From positions 9,069,501 through 9,133,500 of the forward strand of contig NC_092576.1 of NCBI RefSeq assembly GCF_037975245.1: 64,000 bases of DNA, read 5' to 3'. Each line of letters begins with the position of its first letter. Positions within the stretch are counted from its first letter, which is position 1. The DNA is from Apostichopus japonicus. Its lineage: Eukaryota > Echinodermata > Holothuroidea > Aspidochirotida > Stichopodidae. This document shows positions 46,989-57,670 of this stretch, one piece after another. Under the pieces are notes generated by a model. That model did not search any database. It saw only the letters and a list, made by a program, of their open reading frames with translations, and was not told the DNA's origin. A program made the translations under genes and the position numbers.

Positions 46989-47696
46989 CTGTGGGGAGAT
47001 GAAAGCTTTGATATTCGGTGTGGGATGATGAATTTGTACCTCTACAAAACATTAGGATTATTGTACTTCAAAGTGGATCCCAACAAAGTTCATCCAAGCT
47101 TTACTTACAGGAATTACTGTTTACAACTTTCTCTGGCTTTGATCTCTCTGGTGACCTTAAATGGCCTTTGAACTCTCCAGCAATGGATAAGTGTCTTGTC
47201 CCCACTAGAGTGGATCCACATACAATGTATGAAGTATACTCAAGTTAATTTTGGAGGTACCATGTGTACTATGTTTTCAGACTTTCAACTCTGAAAAAGG
47301 GAGCATGATCTAAACAAAGGAATGTTGACAGAATGCAAATTCTTGCAGAAACTGATCTCACTACAAGAACTCCTCCTTGATGAATATGGGGATCATATAA
47401 ATGTAATATGAATTAATGACCTCAGCAAAGTTTAACAAGTTCTGTTACACTTGTTGGAGATATATGGAACGACTAAGAAATGCCATAGTCAGTTTTACTA
47501 TATGATCTATCTGTTACATATTAATACATCAAAGCATGTATTGGAAGAACAACTATGTTAACTCAAATCTATGACTCAGAGGCAAAATGAATGTTATCAT
47601 GAAGTATGAATCTGACATACTTAATGATTGACCAACTGAAATCCTATAAAGAATATAAAAAAATATTTTACATGCATGAATACAGTGTTATCTTAC

Positions 47697-47715
47697 CTGT
47701 TTGCTGTCCTGGGTT
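47697..47715 (-). CDS. 19-bp micro-exon of the Ig-superfamily receptor gene
   Basis: A TTTTCATTTCAG acceptor and a GTAAGA donor bracket 19 bp that encode NPGQQT plus one base. Entry is phase 0, agreeing with the 51080-51156 exon, and exit is phase 1, agreeing with 46933-46988. The splice sites are strong for so small an exon, and the phase agreement on both sides is the main support. Confidence 0.55.
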
Positions 47716-48055
47716 CTGAAATGAAAAGAATTAATAAGTGAAAGTTACTTGAAATAGACTACAATTGATCATACTAACAAATACATTAACTAATGATGTA
47801 TTGAGATATTGGAACATCACCTTTGTACCATCATTAACTACAATGTACAGACTGTGTTCTGGAAAGTTGACACAATACATATGGACATACACTACTTAGA
47901 ATATCTCATGGAACAAAGCAGACAAGATTTCAAGTTAGACCATTGCTGAATTCATATGATTAGCAAGGTCCTCACTTTCACGCTTATCTGCTTACACCGC
48001 AAAAGATTGTTCTCTGACATGAAGGGCAATTCATATGCCACTTAAACCACTATCA

Positions 48056-48327
48056 GCTAATTATTGTTGCCAGCTTTATACAAACTTAGATCAACGCCAA
48101 ATGATGCACCTTAGGAACATACATGTGTTTGTAAGCTATATTTTCTGGCAAAATTAACAAAGACAATGATCTACAAGTAACTAATCATTTGTTTACATAT
48201 ACATATCACTGCATCAATGGTAGGTACATCCATCAAAGTAAATATTTGATCATTTCCAATATATACATAAACATTCTCTGAATATTTCTCAAAGCAACTG
48301 AAAGTTAGAAAAATATCTCACCAGAGG
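48056..48327 (-). repeat. Duplicate of 46634-46940 (intron plus donor edge of a cytoplasmic exon)
   Basis: The two segments share a collinear series of blocks: AGCTRATTATTGTTRCCAGC, CAAATGATGMAMCTTAGGA, ACAAAGACAATGATCTAC, a GGTACATCC block and AAATATCTCACCAG at the donor. Divergence is roughly 20%. The exon part at the copy is not maintained, so only one exon appears usable. It shows local duplication within the receptor gene. Confidence 0.75.
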
Positions 48328-48965
48328 GAGCAATATGTTGTAACAACATAATGACAAATAGTAACTTATAATAGCTCAAAAGAGTAACTTTTATTTAAGT
48401 AGCTGCAATACTGAAGACAATGACTAATGAAACCTTATAAGGTCACCAATCTTAAGCAGAAGGTCATAATCAACTACTCCAGGTGACAACATGGCCTAAA
48501 ATGTAACTTACTACATTACACATTCAAATTATTCAATTGTTACTTTGATAGATGTGAACATGATAACATTCAATGTTCTCCAATATAAGATATCATACTA
48601 TTCAATTTTACTGAAACCTTACAATGAAAGATAAAATAATTGCAATAAAGGAACAGTTCATCTGGGTAGCATTGCAAACAGAAACTCTACACAAAACCAA
48701 AGATTATGTATACAAATGGTATATTGTTGATACAATTATATTTATGAGTATGTTCAGTACTTTTATATGCAGAAACCAAACAAGAACCATGAAATTAACG
48801 TACAAATGAAACAACAGTTTATCTGGTGTAGAATTTCACAATAGGCAATCTCTGCACAAACTAAAGTTCTAAGTTAACAATTCACTATCTTTTAAGTTTC
48901 ATGGTATTTTCTCTACTGTGTGTGTGCAAAAAGCATAAACCTCAAAATTAATGTACACAATGTAA

Positions 48966-50842
48966 TAGGGCTGTGAGTTTTCGTTTATAGACCTAAACGT
49001 TTAAACGGCCGATTTTTCATTCGTTTAAATGTTTAAACGTTCGCGAAAATCGCGAGAAATAGTTTTAGTACCGTAATCGGTCTTTTCCGACCAAATTTCG
49101 GTACTATTTTTTATTTTAAGAAAACCGAAATGTGAATTGCAATTACTAGAAAAAAACAAAGTTAAAGCTTCCATCCATCATTTGTTGACTTTGGTTTCTC
49201 CTATTTACTGTTCTTTTTGCAATATGAAAGTAAATTGCAACAAGAGAAAGCTTTTCTGCTAGACGACATTGTCAGCTATGATAGGCACACGCCATATACC
49301 AGTGCTGAGTGATGAAAGCTAGGCCTAACATTAGGCTATGCAGTTTCTTATATGCGTGAATCAGTTTGGTAACCTTGTAGTATTGAACTGACCTTGGTGG
49401 CCAAAGTTAGTAGTTGTGACAAGTAAACACTCAAATGACGATATGCAGTTCAAAATAAATTGTTATATCCAACGTGTTTGTCCTCTTTGTGATGTTTTCA
49501 TTATTTTACTTCAATTTAACAGTAGAAGATATGGAAAATCTTTTCAAACACATTACGCAAAGTTCGTGTTTAAAAAATGATCGTTAAAACTTGAAAGGTA
49601 CATTGCGCAATACAAAATACCATATGACATGTACAACCACGCACACAGCTGGCCCAGAACACACACCTAGCAGTGAGAAAACATTTGAACAGGGCTCTGT
49701 TAGTTGAACAACAAATATGCAAAAAGTAACATTAGACCAATCACAGTCCATTATTCACAGACACACCTGGCGTCGAGGTTGAGCCAAGGAATACTAAAGG
49801 AGTAAAAATGTTGCATATATGGCTGGAAATTACAGATGTTGCCATTGGACAACTTTTCTTTGTTATTTTCTTTGTTAGTTTCCTTTCACTATTTCTTCTG
49901 TTGGTTGTTCGCTTATGTTGATGTACACATGTTTCGAACTTTAACGTGAACAACTTTAACATTTTTTTTTGGCTGACCAAATCTCCGCTTTTGCCAGCGA
50001 TACTTTTACAACTTGTACTTGAAGTGAAGACGGTATTTTCCTCTTCACTCCTTGAAGAGAATTTTTTTACCGCCAAGACACCACCCGCGAACATGGCTAG
50101 AGCCTCGTGCAATTTGGTACCTTCGAACACCTAGTCAGCCACTACTGAATTTATTGGACCAATCATATTATAAAGCAATTTTTTTACGATCTCCAATTGA
50201 TACATTTCCTTTGATCATGTATTTGAACAACTATTACCAAGTTGAGTATTCGACCCGGTATTGTCTGGTGAGAGAGTTCAACGTGATGGACATGGATTGT
50301 AATTATTTCGATCGAACATGCATTGACTGGATTATCTGCGCCGCCGGCTCGATATAAAATACACTTGTGCCGCGAATCAGAAAGTTTTCACAAAAGGATA
50401 ACAGCGTTGCAGAGCGCAAGCTATTCATGCCCCTATTAAAAAATCTGTTAGCGCCGATTAATCGGTAAGTTTTACAAAAAGCTTAGAGCAAGCAGTGTGC
50501 ACGCCTTTAAAGCCGGTAGAAAATCTATTAGCGCCGAGTAATGTTATTTATACATCAGAAATGTAGTGCATACAAGCCATTCATATCGCCGGATACATCG
50601 GGGGGGGGGGGGGGGAACAATAGTAGGATTACGTTCGCGGTTTATGATTCGACTGATCGTAAGTTGTGTTGTTATTTCGCGTAGTAGACAAAATAAACAC
50701 GGGAATTGATATGCAATTTTTGCCAATAATTTAATTTTCAGTTGATATCATAGTTTCGTTTAAACGTTCATCAGGTTTTATTAAACGTTTAAACGGTGTT
50801 TCGTTCGTTTACACGTTTAAACGTGTAAACGGCACAGCACTA
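48966..50842. mobile_element. 1.88-kb hAT element in an intron, perfect 8-bp target duplication CAATGTAA
   Basis: The ends are TAGGGCTGTGAGTTTTCG (left) and, on the minus strand, TAGTGCTGTGCCGTTTACAC (right). CAATGTAA flanks both sides exactly (48958-48965 and 50843-50850). Both subterminal regions are crowded with the palindrome CGTTTAAACG (several copies within 90 bp of each end), likely transposase-binding sites. A minus ORF of 129 codons (49741-50130) is open but I see no hAT catalytic or BED-finger motif, so the element is probably non-autonomous. It lies in the intron between 51080-51156 and 47697-47715 of the receptor gene. Confidence 0.9.
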
Positions 50843-51079
50843 CAATGTAAATGTCAAACAGATTCACTTTTTTTGTCTAGATGTTTTGAGCAGCACAAAT
50901 TGACTGCAAGGCATCTTTTCAATGTTAAGCCCTAAGGTCAACTATTCCAATATTAATCATTTTAATAGATGGATAGTATACTGAGCTAACAATACATTTT
51001 TTATTAGAGGATGGTCTAAACTTACAGTAGGACATAGGAAACACACAACCATCAGCTACACGTGAACATAGTAACTTAC

Positions 51080-51156
51080 CGCAACAATCCCCTGACACTT
51101 CCTACGTAAATCCTTACAACATTTCATCGGAAGGACATTGAGCCAGAATATTATAA
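51080..51156 (-). CDS. Second transmembrane exon of the Ig-superfamily receptor gene
   Basis: A CATTTTTGCAG acceptor precedes 51156 and a GTAAGT donor follows 51080. Entered in phase 1, it completes the helix begun in the 52461-52544 exon with IIIFWLNVLP. It continues as MKCCKDLRRKCQGIVA, a basic, cysteine-rich juxtamembrane stretch that fits the inside-positive rule and possible palmitoylation. It exits in phase 0. The 77-bp length and both phases agree with its neighbours. Confidence 0.7.
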
Positions 51157-51349
51157 CTGCAAAAATGTGAAAGATATGAAAGACTAAATGTCATTATGCC
51201 TTCTTAATATTAGGAAGTGACATGAAAAAAAGGTTTCATACACTGTAAACTAAATGTCTGCTGAACTGCAAACCAGCCAACTTATCTAATAAAATAAACT
51301 AGAAAACCAACACATTGCCTCATTTCATTTGAAGTTCAAAGGTCTTTCA

Positions 51350-52240
51350 TATCATCAGGTGGATCCACATTCCAAATTCATTCAATCATTTCCTGAGACA
51401 GCAACATTTTCTTACAATAGTGGTTTTTCAGGTGGAGTGATATATTTAATATGGCTTTTTCCCCAATCTTTATGGTGGAAGTTCTCTATGACTTTGTTGA
51501 CCTCTGACCTCCACATGAGAAACCAGGATTCTTGTACTTCATAAAGTTCACACACTTATTAATAATGAATCACATCCAAGCTTTAGAACCACAGTGAACT
51601 TGCGTACAATGTTTCAGATATATGAGCTCTATTTGACCTGGAACAGTACTCATGACTGACCTTGCAAAACTCAATAGGGTTCTTGTGGTACTGTGCTGAT
51701 GTAGGTCCAAATACCACGTATGAACCAGAAAGCCTCAATTGTGATTCCTTGCCAGTTTTCAAGTTACCTTTTGTGTCTTTGAATGACCTTTGACCTACAG
51801 TACATCATGAGTAGTAGAACTTTTTGACGTGGATCGACATACTAAATTTATAGTTGTACAAATTAACAAGGTTTTTACTGTTTTTGACCCCTAAATGACC
51901 TTTGTTGACCTTGGCTCGCATAACCAGTATGTTTGGAAACGGATCCCTTGCCCCATTCACAACTACAGTACTCCCAAACATGTCAGACTTTTGCACTGGG
52001 AGTTGTTGCATTTTTAATATTTTGCATTTGTTGACCCTAACTGACCTTTGGAGACCTTTGCATGCACCAAAAACAATAGGGCTCTTTCTCTTAATATGGG
52101 CTATCCACCCACCAAGTTTTTCCTTATTGAGATATCGTGTACACGAGCCAAGCGTCGCATACACACATACACACACAAACGCGACGAGTTGAATGCATGG
52201 GTGTCCTTGCTTTGCAAAAAGCAAGGAACCAAAAACTGAA
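51350..52240 (+). repeat. Interspersed repeat of the GACCTTTGGTGACCTTTG family with a 3' hairpin end
   Basis: Words such as TGACCTTTGGAGACCTTTG, CACCAAAAACAATAGGGCTC and CACCCACCAAGTTT lead to a CA-rich run. The end is a perfect stem TCCTTGCTTT / AAAGCAAGGA with a GCAA loop (52204-52227), followed by AACCAAAAACTGA. The right end matches that of the larger copy ending at 59667. The left boundary is uncertain. See the entry at 57130-59667 for class. Confidence 0.6.
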
Positions 52241-52460
52241 ATACTATCAGCAAGTCTGATTCCTGTTGATGGAGAAATTGACTCTCATTCCTAACAATCT
52301 TATAGTTACACAACTTGGGGCGTATACATGAAAAACAAAGGTCTCACACATTTCAAATTTGAAAGAGATTAGTTGGACAAGTAGTATGACAGAAACAACA
52401 CCAAGCAGATTAATACAAGTGATAATTGACACATTGAGAGTAATATAAACTGTAACCTAC

Positions 52461-52544
52461 TAGAAAGTACTACGAGGAACACTAGCAGCCTTATTTCCCA
52501 AGTTGATTGCCAGCTCAACAAGCTCTCATATTCTTGATCTGTAG
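52461..52544 (-). CDS. First transmembrane exon of the Ig-superfamily receptor gene
   Basis: A CATTTCTTTTCAG acceptor precedes 52544 and a GTAGGT donor follows 52461. Entered in phase 1 from the Ig exon at 60043, it encodes TDQEYESLLSWQSTWEIR, then LLVFLVVLS, and exits in phase 1. With the next exon it makes one hydrophobic helix, LLVFLVVLSIIIFWLNVL, about 18-20 residues long. The acidic segment before it would be the extracellular stalk. A helix split across an exon junction with matching phase is unlikely by chance. Confidence 0.7.
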
Positions 52545-53842
52545 CTGAAAAGAAATGTAACAATATTGAATATTAACAAAATCCACTGCCCTTTAATTAT
52601 AATAACTTCATCAGAGTTAAAAGTATACAATATTGGGTGATCATCCAAATTCTAACAGAGTTGTGTCCAGTTGCCATCAGCATTTGCCACTGGTTCAACA
52701 TTATGTGGCAGAATTCTTAAGCGATTATGCAATGTGTCCTGTTTATGTAACAGTACACAATCCACTGCCCTTTGTAATAATAATTTGATGACAGTTTAAA
52801 ACATGGACACTGCAGTTACAATGTTTCAAGGAACATGGCGTATGTGACATTGCTTTTGTTCTCCACTCATCACCAGATGTAGTTTTTAGAATATTAAATT
52901 TGTCCTTTAGAAATTTTAAATGAAAGGATAACTCATACCAGGGAACATCTGGAAAATTTCTTCATAAACCCCAAAACTTACTGGTTTGAGTATTTACCAA
53001 TGAGGATTCTTACCTACAGTTTCTCCTACTATACTAACGCAGAGATGCCAACCTCTTGACACAAAAAAACAGACTGAATATCCTAAAAAAAAATCATATT
53101 TTGGAGAGAAAAATCAGATTTTCACAAAAACTTGACACTACCACTGGCCCGTTGGCCCCGGGCCAGGAAAATGTCAGAAAAATGTTTCACTGGTAAGAAC
53201 GGGCAAGTAAAATGTTTGCTTTTTCATTAACATTTAATGAGAAAATTGTAAAGCTGCCGATTCCGCGTATTTCCCGCCCATGTAGGCTGGCTGTTCAACG
53301 TGTTTGTCGGGGTTTGGGGGGGTTGCTTGTACATGTTTCTATGATTATATGATAATCGGTTCTCACCGATTAGTTCCTGTGACAATCGGGCCGATTCTGA
53401 TTACGGATTATTTCATGATTTTCCTGGAACTGGTCTAATGTATGATTTAGTGTTATGCATGATTACCAACTTCTAGGCCAATACAATCAAAGATGTAAAT
53501 GAATGACTTAAAGTTTCACAGTATGATTAGTGGAGCAAATAAAGAGCCCTGACATACATAAGGCACTGTACGTTTACAACGATGAGTGGAAATATTGCAA
53601 TCCCGCCACAACACAGTTAATGACAGTGCTGTACAGACTACAGAAGGGGATAATAGTAGCCATTGGCTACAAAATGAAAACAAAAAGTTAAGGAAAGCTT
53701 TTACAACTGGTATAATACCATTATCAGTGTTGCAACTCCAACATAAATGAAGTGAAAAGTATATTGCACGGAAATAAAATATCCGTTAGTTCATAATCTG
53801 ATATCGAAATATATATAAGCTAATATCAAAAATAATATATAA

Positions 53843-53901
53843 AAGTAAGTTGGCCTAACGTTTCAATCCTAGCAGGATTGAAACTTCAGGCCAACTTACT
53901 T
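53843..53901. repeat. 59-nt near-perfect hairpin
   Basis: AAGTAAGTTGGCCT begins the left arm and AGGCCAACTTACTT ends the right arm. The inner arms pair through TTTCAATCCT and AGGATTGAAA around AGC. About 25 of 28 positions pair. The right arm resembles 45844-45871 (GGATCGAAACGTCAGGCC, then AACTTACTTTTAC), so it looks like a folded-back copy of that motif. Confidence 0.8.
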
Positions 53902-55029
53902 TTGCACATTCTCTTACACAGGCTCTTTGTGGATAAGCAGTTTGCTAACAGTTTTATTTTATTATGAAATATAAAACAATCCCGAACGTTTGCTTCAAGC
54001 TTTCAGTGATTAACATCTGCAGGGAAACCTTCCGATCGAACATTGTTTCAAACGATCATACACGGTAAGTGAATGGCGCTTCTCCATGGACTTAACTACC
54101 TGTGAGAGAAATCACACACTATAAAGTCCCATTGACTTTTTCGCGCGTTGCTGGAAATCAGCCTTGCTTTAGTCGGTTGCAGTGAAGGAGTTCAGTTACT
54201 GCAAACGTTTTTCTTTAGCACGTATGGTTCATACGGTCAGGGGAAAAAAAGTTGCTTCAGGTTTTTTACAAAAATACGGGTAAGAATGTTTGCCTAATCA
54301 CAATAAAACTGTAATGCAGTAGAACTACTGAGGACTGTCGCCAAACATTTTTAGTATTTAGCGCCTTGATTTCATCATTTTATCATATTTGTAAAATCTT
54401 GGGTGCATTTCCAACTAAGCAGTTATGAAGCTCAACCGTTCTCTAGCCAGACTAGCCTAATGTACGTAGAAGTCACAATGAATTAAGCCCAATGTTTAAT
54501 CGTTTTCACTTTCCAGTTTTCACCTACGGTCAAAGTGGTTCAAAAGTATATTGCTTTAGTTTTATATTTATTCAAGACAATAAATCTTTCTTGTCAATCG
54601 TTAAACATGGATAACAGAAGGTTTTTTTAGATGCAAGAAGCGAAGTGAAGAAAATAATAATTACGTCATACCCCTTAGCTTAACACGGGTAAACTGTATG
54701 AAGTTGTATCGAACAGCATTAGTACAAACTCGCGTGAGGAACTTGCGATACCGTTACACGGTAGATTACCGCACCTTCTCCGGCTATGAATAGCGTTTAA
54801 TCGAATGAGTTACATTATTCTCTCGTTGTGGTTGTGGTAAATCAAAAGGGTGGAAAAATACAATCATTTATGTTGGACGTAATAATCGGTTCCAAATATT
54901 CGGTAGCGCAATGGATTTTGCCAATGCTGATTATTTACCAATTGTCTGATATTGGGCCTGATGCCAATTATCTAACCCATTATCAGTCAAACACTACTTT
55001 CCTGATCTATTAAAATTCAACTGGTTTAA
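53902..55029. other. Intronic stretch without recognised features
   Basis: No exon or repeat is supported. The interval lies within the intron between 60043 and 52544 of the receptor gene. Confidence 0.35.
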
Positions 55030-57060
55030 TTTGCAATGCGCCACGGTGACTTCTGCTACGGGTGTCCGCACACTATCTATTCCTTCCGGATTTTTCCATT
55101 CAGAAGCAGCCAAGAGGCTGCAGCAGGGTAGGCTGTGGGGTACGTGACCCAACACAAAAAGGGAGAGAGAATCCAAGGCATCTGTTAGGCACAAGTGAGA
55201 TGAGTGATGGGTGACCATATAAATGCAGGGATGACAACCATGTAAGTGAACAATGACGTAAACCTGGAGATCTGGGTGAAAATCGTAGTCGGCGTGGCAT
55301 GTCAGATCTGAGATGTCCGGGACCACTTGTATGGCCGGGCCTATCGAGCTGTGGAGAGTGACACTGGGTGCAACTGGTGAGACAGTAAAACATGCTGATA
55401 GGCTCCCGAACTATGGTGTGGTCATTCTGTGGAGGTCTGCGTCCAGCAGACGAGTCATTGGCATTGCGTATGGTGCCCAAGTCTTGTGCTTGGCGGTGGG
55501 TGAGACACGTAAGTATCCTCTTTTCTAAAATACCCAAACCATAAGTTTTGAGGTATTTAATTCACACCTCTCTTACCTGTTCCTACTACACTAACGCACA
55601 GAGTGGCACTGCTACGATTGTGGGAGGCTCAACGGCCATCACCTTCTCCTTCCCCAAGATGTGCAAGGCTCGGAGATGTTCCTGTCTTAGCCCAGTGAAG
55701 CCGGTCCCAAGTTGGCGCACAAAGCGACTGGGACTTGGTCCCTCCCTGCCTGTTTATGTAGGCCATCACCGTCGGGTTGTCGCAGAAGGCCCTCACTAGG
55801 TGGTCCAGGAGAGTTGCTCTTGATATGGTGGAGGGCTCTGGCTGCCTCCTCCATCTCTAGAGTGTTGATATGCACCTCCCGCTGGCAGGGTCTCCACTCC
55901 CTTGTGATTGTGAGATTGCTGAGGAACGCTCCTCAGCCCCTCAAGGAAGCATCTGGAGGGATAGAGGCGAGGGGCATCTGCTCCTGGAAGAAACCTCCGT
56001 TCCTCCACTTCTCGCTTTTTAGCATTGTCCAGGTTGCCTAACGGCACCGGCATGTCAAGAAAAGCGCTGCTCTGGATCGTAGTAGTTACGGGAGGTGGTA
56101 GGGTGAACATCCCTGGGGCCGTTAGGCACTGAACCTTGACCTGGTCAGCTGGCTGCTCTGTTGGTCTTATCGGGGTCTGTCGTACGCGACTGTTGGCTGT
56201 ACCGCTATTTGCGAGGCCAGCGCTTTAGCCATTTGGTGCCCTTGTTGCCCTTGGGGGTTGTACCATGGTGATTGCTACTGCTGCTGCTACCAGTATCTGG
56301 ATCTAGCCAGGAGCCCACAATCTGGTGGCTTCATGGTCTGGGATCTGGTACATGTACTCCAGCAACTGTTGCTGATGCAACAGAAATGTTGATGCAAACT
56401 TCATGCCAACTCGGGATGCCTAGTCCAGCTCGAAGAGTGGCACTTGAAGGTACCACTCGCTATGCCTTGCTCCGCTTGGAGGCAGTCTTTCATGTCCCTA
56501 GGGATTGGAGGAGGACGGAACAAGCACTTCCACATGTCCTCGTTCACCCTTTAACCTGCATCAGAGGGAAGGCGGTTCGTTTCTGGATGTCTTCCACTCT
56601 TTCATAGCAGAGCGGGTCAACCAGGAAAACAAGGACTTGTCTGCTGGTGCCTCGTTGTGGAGCACAGCTGGGACAACAACTTTGAAGCCGTGGCCTCTGT
56701 TAGTGAGTCCTTAAACCCCAGCCTCTGCCTAAATATGGCCACCAACTTCGCAATGAGGTCTGGTGGGAGGGTGTTACCCTTTGGTTCCACTTCTTCTTCA
56801 TCTGAACCTTCCTAGACAACCGGTCATCCTCAAAGTCTTCAAGGCAATACCATAGTTCTGAAAAGGCCTCGAGGCTTGGATCTGCAGTGCGTACTGGTCC
56901 AGGACGATAGGAGAGACTCTCCTCGGGAAATGCGATCGGGGCAAATTTTGTGGGACCGGCTGGTCCTGTTCTGCTGGATGAGTCGAGAAACTGTCTACTA
57001 TTGTAGCAGTTGCCATCTGGTCTGGAGCAGATTGGGCCGCTGCCATGGTAAGCAAACAGG
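55030..57060 (-). mobile_element. Broken DIRS-type (tyrosine-recombinase) retrotransposon remnant
   Basis: The GC-richer interval reads as element-derived on the minus strand. A gag-like frame starts at 57055 (MAAAQSAPDQMATATIV and on). After a damaged gap an RNase H region follows near 56000-55680 with DNPTVMAYINRQGGTKSQ, the DN-x-T-x-x-AYINxQGGT-x-S signature of DIRS/Ngaro retroelements. The central reverse-transcriptase motifs and the tyrosine recombinase were not found, so it is deleted and frameshifted. Ends could not be defined. It lies in a receptor-gene intron. Confidence 0.7.
55690..56000 (-). pseudogene. DIRS-type RNase H domain fragment
   Basis: In order on the minus strand: DASLRG, a TGA where the family has tryptophan, GAFLSNLTITREW, then REVHINTLEMEEAARALHHI, and in a shifted frame LVRAFCDNPTVMAYINRQGG. 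These follow the DAS-x-x-GWGA, H-IN-x-LE and DN-x-T-AYINxQGGT blocks of DIRS-group RNase H. One stop and at least one frameshift make it dead. Confidence 0.75.
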
Positions 57061-57670
57061 TAAGCGAGGAGCAAATAGATATTCCAACCAGAATGAAAAC
57101 ATTTCATGGTTCCTTGCTGCTGTTCATTAGTTCCATTCATAGGGAAATTTCTAACAAAGCCCTAATACAACAACAGTAATTTATGCTCACAAACTTTTGT
57201 TGCCAAAGTAATGCTAAGCCCTGATATCAATTGCAACACACATCAGTGTGTGAAGACTATCTACCATTATCATCATACCAAGTTTGACGAAATTCTGACT
57301 AGTAATAGTAGCCAAGTAATTGCAATTTGGAGTATTTCACGTTTGACCCCATGACCTCATTAATATTCATGAAATGAGCACCAAAATCAACAGGGTTAAT
57401 CTACTTACTATGGGCCACCCACTCACCAAGTATGGTAATGATTGGTCATTCCCTTGTTGAGTTATTGTGCATACAAACTTTTCATAACAAAATAATGCTA
57501 GGCCCCCCCCCCCCTATTAACATGCATGATATCAATTGCAACACACATCAGTGTGTGGAGACTATCTACCAATATCATACCAAGTTTGACGAAATTCCAA
57601 TAAATAGTAGCCAAGTTATTGCAACTTGGGAGTTTTTCACGTTTGACCTGTGACCTCATTAATATTTTTT

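Noticed and set aside
47018-47248. 76-codon plus ORF
   Set aside because: It lies across text of the GACCTTTGACCT repeat type (GGTGACCTTAAATGGCC) and lies just past the acceptor of a minus-strand exon; likely a repeat translation.
51805-52224. 139-codon minus ORF
   Set aside because: It overlaps the hairpin-ended interspersed repeat and has no motif.
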